A DNA stretch of 42,800 nucleotides from a virus: the IMG/VR virus record IMGVR_UViG_3300046791_000254, positions 1-42,800 of that record, one strand, 5' to 3'. Below, piece after piece: positions 39,167 to 42,800 of this stretch. Under the pieces are notes generated by a model. The model did not search any database and was not told where the DNA came from. It saw only the letters and a list, made by a program, of their open reading frames with translations. The translations under genes and the position numbers were made by a program. The first letter of the stretch is position 1. Every line of letters starts with the position of its first letter.

Positions 39167-40188
39167 GGATGCTCCGCTATCGCACTAACATCGTTTAATT
39201 CGTCGCTGCAATAGCTGCCATGCTGTTGCTGCCACTCGCGGAACCTGTCCATTGCCAAGGGCTGTAATGCGGTCCACCCGAGCGGCCACCCCATCAGCCA
39301 CTCGACCCACGTCGGGTTCAGAACGCCACCACCACCTCCCTCCGGAGATACTTGGGTATTCAAGCGAACTTGAAGACCTTTGGCTTTCCTCTCCGCTAAC
39401 CACTTCCTCCCATCCGAAGCATTCGGAGTCGCCCATTTCACCTTCGCTCCCAGCCCTGGCGACTTCCTCATCAGTTCCGAAGGATAATTGCCGTCCTTCC
39501 AATCCCTTGCTGTCGGCGTGGGCCATTTCAGGACCGCCGTCGCGAGTCCATCCCCACTCTTGCTGCTCAGGCCCTTGCGGTTGTAATTGCCCTTTACGGT
39601 TGGGATTGGCCATAGATCAAACCTCGCCATGGCGCCGAGAGTCGGCCGAGTGTCCGCTCCCTCGCAGCGGTTGAAGCGGCTGCCGGTATCGATCGCCACG
39701 GGAGTGGGCAAGTATCCAGATCCGCTTTCGGATGTGAGGAGCTCCAACGTCGGACGCTCCCAGCACTCCCCATTCCGCATCGAACCGCTGTTCGGCCAGG
39801 TCTCCGAGAACTCGTCCCAACCCCCGAGAAGTGAGCATTGGGCTGTTCTCCACATAGACGTATCGCGGTCCCACCTCGCGAACGATGCGGGCCATCTCTC
39901 GCCACAATCCTGAGCGCTCCCCGTCAAGTCCGTCTCCTGAGCCGGCGACCGAGATGTCCTGGCAAGGAAACCCTCCCGAAACCACGTCAACAAGCCCTCT
40001 CCATGGCAGCCCTTCAAAAGTAGTAACTTCAGACCAAATCGGGAAAAGCGGGAGGCATCCATCGGTTTGCCGTTGCGCCAGAACGGCTGCGCAGTAGGCA
40101 TCACGCTCAACTGCGCACACGGTTCGCCACCCGAGGAGGTGACCCGACAGTATTCCGCCACCAGAGCCTGCGAAAAGAGCCAGCTCAC
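39163..40188 (-). CDS. Long overlapping frame (341 codons) across the cytosine methyltransferase
   Basis: This frame is open throughout, offset from the methyltransferase frame. Its contents are not random: WRTAQCSLLGGWDEFSETWP, MRNGECWERPTLELLTSESG, WPIPTVKGNYNRKGLSSKSG, KWPTPTARDWKDGN and LNPTWVEWLMGWPLGWTALQ match, from memory, a conserved protein type found beside or annotated as phage DNA methyltransferases. Its stop overlaps the next ATG (ATGA). It begins with GTG 40188, or possibly GTG/ATG further in. Either it is a genuine overprinted gene or its conservation is an echo of the methyltransferase frame. Confidence 0.5.
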   Translation of the reverse strand: MSWLFSQALVAEYCRVTSSGGEPCAQLSVMPTAQPFWRNGKPMDASRFSRFGLKLLLLKGCHGEGLLTWFREGFLARTSRSPAQETDLTGSAQDCGERWPASFARWDRDTSMWRTAQCSLLGGWDEFSETWPNSGSMRNGECWERPTLELLTSESGSGYLPTPVAIDTGSRFNRCEGADTRPTLGAMARFDLWPIPTVKGNYNRKGLSSKSGDGLATAVLKWPTPTARDWKDGNYPSELMRKSPGLGAKVKWATPNASDGRKWLAERKAKGLQVRLNTQVSPEGGGGGVLNPTWVEWLMGWPLGWTALQPLAMDRFREWQQQHGSYCSDELNDVSAIAEHP

Positions 40189-40192
40189 GCAT
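39185..40192 (-). pseudogene. dcm: C5 cytosine DNA methyltransferase interrupted by an in-frame TGA
   Basis: From ATG 40192 the first 191 residues hold motif I (LFAGSGGGIL, residues 6-15), motif IV SGGFPCQDIS with catalytic Cys77, motif VI YVYVENSPML and motif VIII GAPHIRKRIWIL. TGA at 39619-39617 stops the frame. Two codons on, ATG 39613 reopens the same frame for 142 residues containing EPDVGRVADGVAARVDR and motif X-like ALGNGQVPRVAATAW. The two halves together equal a normal phage enzyme (about 335 aa). It may be a broken gene, a TGA readthrough, a sequencing error, or a two-subunit enzyme reinitiating at 39613. Confidence 0.8.
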
Positions 40193-40194
40193 GA

Positions 40195-40470
40195 TCACCC
40201 GAGTGCTGTACTTGTTGTAATCGCGCGATCTTCTTCCGCAGCCGAGCGATGCCTTTGTGAGCCGCCCGGATCTGTCCCATACGCGCCCCAAGGAGCTTGA
40301 GATAGCCATTCGTGATATTCGCCAACCCGGAGGCTCTTCCCAGTATCGAGATAAACCTCGGTGCCCAGGTTGCCGTTATAGTCGATCGGATGCCAATGCG
40401 TGATCCGCTCCAACACGACTGTTACTTGGCTCGAATTCACGCCGTAGCCTCTAAATATGTGCGGTGTCAT
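40195..40470 (-). CDS. Hypothetical protein, 91 aa
   Basis: ATG 40470 gives MTPHIFRGYGVNSSQVTVVL then ERITHWHPIDYNGNLGTEVY and a polar C-terminus. It ends 2 nt before the methyltransferase start. The ITHWHPIDYNGN.GTEV pattern is one I recall from small phage proteins of unknown role. A start at 40491 is less likely because the previous gene ends at 40478. Confidence 0.6.
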   Translation of the reverse strand: MTPHIFRGYGVNSSQVTVVLERITHWHPIDYNGNLGTEVYLDTGKSLRVGEYHEWLSQAPWGAYGTDPGGSQRHRSAAEEDRAITTSTALG

Positions 40471-40477
40471 GTCTCGC

Positions 40478-40636
40478 TCACCGGTTATCACCGCTACATG
40501 CGTCGATCTGACGTTCGGCCACCTCTTGGGCTAGTGTCTCGATCGCACCCACTACCTCCCACACGTTTCCTCCGGCATCGCGCCATTCGAGTAGAGCATT
40601 GGCTAGGTCTCGTCTTGCCTGAGATAACGTATTCAT
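40478..40636 (-). CDS. Small helical protein, 52 aa
   Basis: ATG 40636 overlaps the previous stop (ATGA). MNTLSQARRDLANALLEWRD followed by AGGNVWEVVGAIETLAQEVA; a compact two-helix protein. It fits exactly between its neighbours, unlike the competing Arg-rich frame at 40494-40730. Confidence 0.58.
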   Translation of the reverse strand: MNTLSQARRDLANALLEWRDAGGNVWEVVGAIETLAQEVAERQIDACSGDNR

Positions 40637-41316
40637 GTCTGTTTACCGTCCCCGTTCTCAGGTTGCACATACTCGACCGTGATCTGACTCGGCGGGCACA
40701 TGCATTGGCCGCCGTACTGCGTCGGATCACACGTGCAGCCTTTCCGAACCACTACACCACGGCGTGCTGGCGGTTCCTCCGGTTGTACAACTGCGCCGCA
40801 GTCCGGGCATTCAAGATGCCTACCGCAAATTGACATCGGGGGACGCGTATGACTACACGTCGTCTCGACCGGTTGCTTTTCTGAATGTTGTATAGCGGCT
40901 TCAATCTTTTGAAGGATCTTGGCGAAGGTGATACGATCACTCACTGCCGTGATATACCTAACTAATTCTTCTATGAGTGTCGTGCCACTAACATTTATAG
41001 GCGATTTCAATCCTTCCGGGTTAAGCCCCGTATGGACTGGGCAGTCGATACCCGGCTCGCGATGACCGTTATGCCATGTGCAGGAGCAGATTTGTGCCAA
41101 CGGATTTGAGGTCCGAGCGCCGGTTTCGGGAGATGTAGACACCCCATCGCTTGCGGTGGTTTTGCCGTGACTGCTAGCACTAACAGCGCCGCTCACCGTA
41201 GTGGCGTTTCCACCGACGCTCGAATTAGTTTCTTTCCTACACTTCCAGCCAGGCGGGAGTGCTGAATGACACTCGTTGTCGAGGCAGTTGCAGAGCTGTT
41301 CCGATGTCCGGTTCAT
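40633..41316 (-). CDS. Cys-rich hypothetical protein, 227 aa
   Basis: Cys clusters at the N-terminus (CNCLDNECHS), middle (CSCTWHNGHREPGIDCPVH) and C-terminus (CGRHLECPDCG, CTCDPTQYGGQCMC) suggest several zinc sites. A Ser/Thr-rich linker separates the first two. There is also an N-terminal CLDNECHSALPPGWKC. It is likely a multi-zinc-ribbon adaptor or nucleic-acid binder. The family is not recognised. Start ATG 41316 overlaps the upstream stop. Confidence 0.65.
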   Translation of the reverse strand: MNRTSEQLCNCLDNECHSALPPGWKCRKETNSSVGGNATTVSGAVSASSHGKTTASDGVSTSPETGARTSNPLAQICSCTWHNGHREPGIDCPVHTGLNPEGLKSPINVSGTTLIEELVRYITAVSDRITFAKILQKIEAAIQHSEKQPVETTCSHTRPPMSICGRHLECPDCGAVVQPEEPPARRGVVVRKGCTCDPTQYGGQCMCPPSQITVEYVQPENGDGKQT

Positions 41317-41681
41317 GGTAACTGCCTCGGCAGTAAGGACTTCAGGAAGTCGAGTTCGTCTTTAGCGGAGGCAATAACACCAGGATGTTTACCAACCTGG
41401 TTTGGATCGATCTCATCATCCTCGATGAGAGTGTCGCGTAGATCGGCATAGACCTCGAAAGGAGAACCGAGGCATACACGTTGCTTCGTACGGTCCCGGA
41501 CCGGGCACCCCATGCAGCCATTTTCCCAAAATAGGTCGCACAATGGACAGTCCATCCAGTTGGTACCATCCGTACCTTTGGTCACGACGCGCTCCCACTT
41601 AGCGATAGAGCCCTTAAGTGCTTCAAGCGTCTCTGGGTCCATCGGTGCAACAGTCTCTTCGGTCCGATGAGTGTCAGTCAT
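41313..41681 (-). CDS. Conserved Cys-containing early protein, 122 aa
   Basis: The centre has GTNWMDCPLCDLFWENGCMG followed by CPV and later VCLGSPFEVY: four to five Cys probably bind zinc or iron-sulphur. The N-terminus is acidic. I recall the ALKGSIAKWE...CPLC...CxGCPV pattern from phage proteins of unknown function. Co-transcribed with its neighbours (ATGA overlap). Confidence 0.7.
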   Translation of the reverse strand: MTDTHRTEETVAPMDPETLEALKGSIAKWERVVTKGTDGTNWMDCPLCDLFWENGCMGCPVRDRTKQRVCLGSPFEVYADLRDTLIEDDEIDPNQVGKHPGVIASAKDELDFLKSLLPRQLP

Positions 41682-42127
41682 GATTGCGTGTCAAATTGAA
41701 CGTAAGGAAGTGAGCCGGGCAGTGCCGACCAAATTTCACGAGGCAGCGGATAACTCCCTTGGCCGCTTGCGATTGCCAGCACTACCAGTTGCTCGCAGTT
41801 CCGGTGCTCGCCCCACAGCTCGCCGTCCTTGGTCTGGCAGAGGTTTAGGAAGCTCCAGCCCCCCCCGCCAGACTTCTGGAAGGTGTCCGGTAGCTCATTG
41901 CAAAGGGCAGCTATGTCGGCCTTGTGAGCCGCGACACGAGCCGGGTGGAGGGCGAAGGTATTGATCACTCCGCAGACAACCAGGGCGTCCTCGGGGACTT
42001 TGCCATCGCCGATTTCCTCATCGCGGTAGAGGCAGTCCTTCAGGACGTCCTCCACACGCGAGGCCATGCTTTTCTGTTCAGTGGTCGGCGGAGCAGGGGA
42101 GTTGGGGTGCTCACCGTTCACAAGCAC
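41678..42127 (-). CDS. Conserved phage protein, 149 aa, GTG start
   Basis: GTG 42127 lies within the end of the repeat gene. Residues 20-149 contain VEDVLKDCLYRDEEIGDGKV, INTFALHPARVAAHKADIAA, WSFLNLCQTKDGELWGEHRN and PREIWSALPGSLPYVQF. This is a widespread phage and actinobacterial protein of unknown function. There is no catalytic motif known to me. Confidence 0.75.
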   Translation of the reverse strand: MLVNGEHPNSPAPPTTEQKSMASRVEDVLKDCLYRDEEIGDGKVPEDALVVCGVINTFALHPARVAAHKADIAALCNELPDTFQKSGGGGWSFLNLCQTKDGELWGEHRNCEQLVVLAIASGQGSYPLPREIWSALPGSLPYVQFDTQS

Positions 42128-42768
42128 TCTCCAATGATTTCCCTCTTCAGGGCTGCATATTTCTCATCGTCGCCAACAACATCACCGATGAGCGCCACAA
42201 TCCACCAACGTTCGCCTTGCCATTTTGGCGGCAGCAAACTTGCATGGAGAGCACGACTGGTGCAGATTTGCAGAGGACCAGGGACTTCATGAACCACACC
42301 TGGTGCGGCCTTCACGGCGAGCGTGCCACCATTGGCAGAGTCTCCGTCGTCAGTAGATCGCCAAAAGCAGATCTTCGCGCCTGACTCGTGTAGTTCGCTC
42401 AATCTCTTTTGTTGGTTTGCGTTCCACTTCTTCGCGAAGTGCTGGACCGTAGAGGTCCAGTACTGAGCGTCCCCGTACCCGTACCCGTCCCCGTACCCGT
42501 ACCCGTACCCGTACCCGTACCCGTCCCCGTCCCCGTACCCGTCCCCGTCCCCGTCCCCGTACCCGTCCCCGTACCCGTACCCGTACCCGTCCCCGTCCCC
42601 GTACCCGTCCCCGTACCCGTACCCGTACCCGTACCCGTCCCCGGACCCGTACCCGTCCCCGGACCCGGACCCGTACCCGGACCCGTACCCGGACCCGGAC
42701 CCGTACCCGGACCCGGACCCGGACCCGGACCCGGACCCGTACCCGGACCCGGACCCGGACCCGTACCC
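42118..42768 (-). CDS. C-terminal part of Gly-rich dipeptide-repeat protein (5' end across junction)
   Basis: Reading left from the array, codons GGG TAC, GGG GAC and GGG TCC give Gly-Tyr, Gly-Asp and Gly-Ser, then AQYWTSTVQHFAKKWNANQQ and a globular domain: HESGAKICFWRSTDDGDSAN, VHEVPGPLQICTSRALHASL, PPKWQGERWWIVALIGDVVG and EKYAALKREIIGE. From memory this domain follows such GYGDGSG repeats in other phages and prophages (DUF7666-like). Closing the circle adds the N-terminus at 167, for 233 aa: 17 unique, 100 in 50 repeats, 116 unique. TTG 42402 is an inadequate short alternative start. Function unknown; a flexible scaffold-like or surface role is possible. Confidence 0.75.
   Translation of the reverse strand, partial: GYGSGSGSGYGSGSGSGSGSGYGSGSGYGSGYGSGSGDGYGSGDGYGYGYGYGDGYGDGDGYGYGYGDGYGDGDGDGYGDGDGYGYGYGYGYGDGYGYGDAQYWTSTVQHFAKKWNANQQKRLSELHESGAKICFWRSTDDGDSANGGTLAVKAAPGVVHEVPGPLQICTSRALHASLLPPKWQGERWWIVALIGDVVGDDEKYAALKREIIGECL
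42469..42768. repeat. Hexanucleotide tandem array, 50 units in this copy
   Basis: From 42469 every six bases is one of three units: GTACCC, GTCCCC or GGACCC (plus strand), without a single interruption or length change to 42768. In the non-redundant circle there are 50 units: 23 GTACCC, 13 GTCCCC and 14 GGACCC. The kinds are segregated: all 13 GTCCCC units lie in 42469-42660, and 13 of 14 GGACCC units lie beyond it. Hexamer length preserves the coding frame whatever the copy number. Confidence 0.95.
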
Positions 42769-42772
42769 TCGG
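42653..42772. repeat. Terminal redundancy copy 2
   Basis: Identical to 1-120. Trimming it (with the following 28 bases) gives a 42,652-bp circle. Confidence 0.93.
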
Positions 42773-42800
42773 GGGGCCCCCCCCGCGGGCGGCGGGCCGC
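42773..42800. other. Degraded continuation of the redundancy (probable low-quality read end)
   Basis: Aligned without gaps to 121-148, 19 of 28 positions agree and each of the nine differences places a G or C where position 121-148 has another base. The segment contains no A or T. This looks like an error tail and not like real divergent sequence. Confidence 0.7.

Noticed and set aside
40494-40730. 78-codon Arg/Ser-rich frame
   Set aside because: Composition typical of an out-of-frame shadow; the 52-aa gene at 40478-40636 fits the neighbours exactly.
42469-42768. CRISPR array or telomere-like repeat
   Set aside because: There are no spacers and the units are contiguous hexamers in a continuous reading frame; a coding repeat explains them better than a telomere or CRISPR.

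Overview
This window is essentially a complete genome of a short-tailed, P22-like (podovirus-type) temperate-looking bacteriophage, written as a linear contig. Three things support this. There is a full P22-type virion set: terminase, portal, scaffold, coat, gp4- and gp10-like tail factors, ejection-type proteins, a tailspike with a head-binding domain, and a lysis cassette. There is a divergent CI/Cro-like switch. There is no cellular housekeeping gene. The host cannot be read directly. The high-GC coding style and the regulator families suggest a Gram-negative proteobacterium (inference).

The contig is circularly redundant. Bases 1-120 are repeated exactly at 42653-42772. The last 28 bases align without gaps to 121-148 but with every mismatch a G or C, so they look like a degraded copy. 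The unit genome would be 42,652 bp. The break falls inside a 50-unit hexanucleotide array, and closing the circle joins two halves of one reading frame into a 233-codon gene: a start at 167 on the minus strand, 50 Gly-Tyr/Gly-Ser/Gly-Asp dipeptides, and a conserved-looking C-terminal domain ending at 42118.

Layout on the circle: the immunity region is at about 4.5-5.4 kb. From it a long leftward early arm runs 4484 to 1, across the junction, then from 42.65 kb down to 35.4 kb. It encodes Erf-type recombinase, a DUF1367-like protein, a Ref-like nuclease, regulators, many small Cys-rich proteins, a C5 cytosine methyltransferase with an in-frame stop, an XRE regulator and a class I methyltransferase. 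The rightward arm runs 5123 to 35404: Cro-like protein, small early genes, RusA-like resolvase, GroES-like protein, terminase, head, a head-to-tail block with several unusual proteins, tail factors, an Asp/Asn-hydroxylase-like enzyme, ejection proteins, tailspike and lysis genes. The two arms converge and overlap at about 35.4 kb.

No integrase, replication initiator, helicase or polymerase was recognised. The most interesting points are the junction-spanning repeat gene, a two-frame overlap across the cytosine methyltransferase (one frame broken by TGA, the other open for 341 codons), a multi-operator early promoter, and unusual virion-region genes: a DWP-repeat protein with a PASTA-like end, an Ig-like plus possible hydrolase giant, a paralogous pair flanking a glycosyltransferase, and the hydroxylase. 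Family names are given from recalled motifs; no database was searched.
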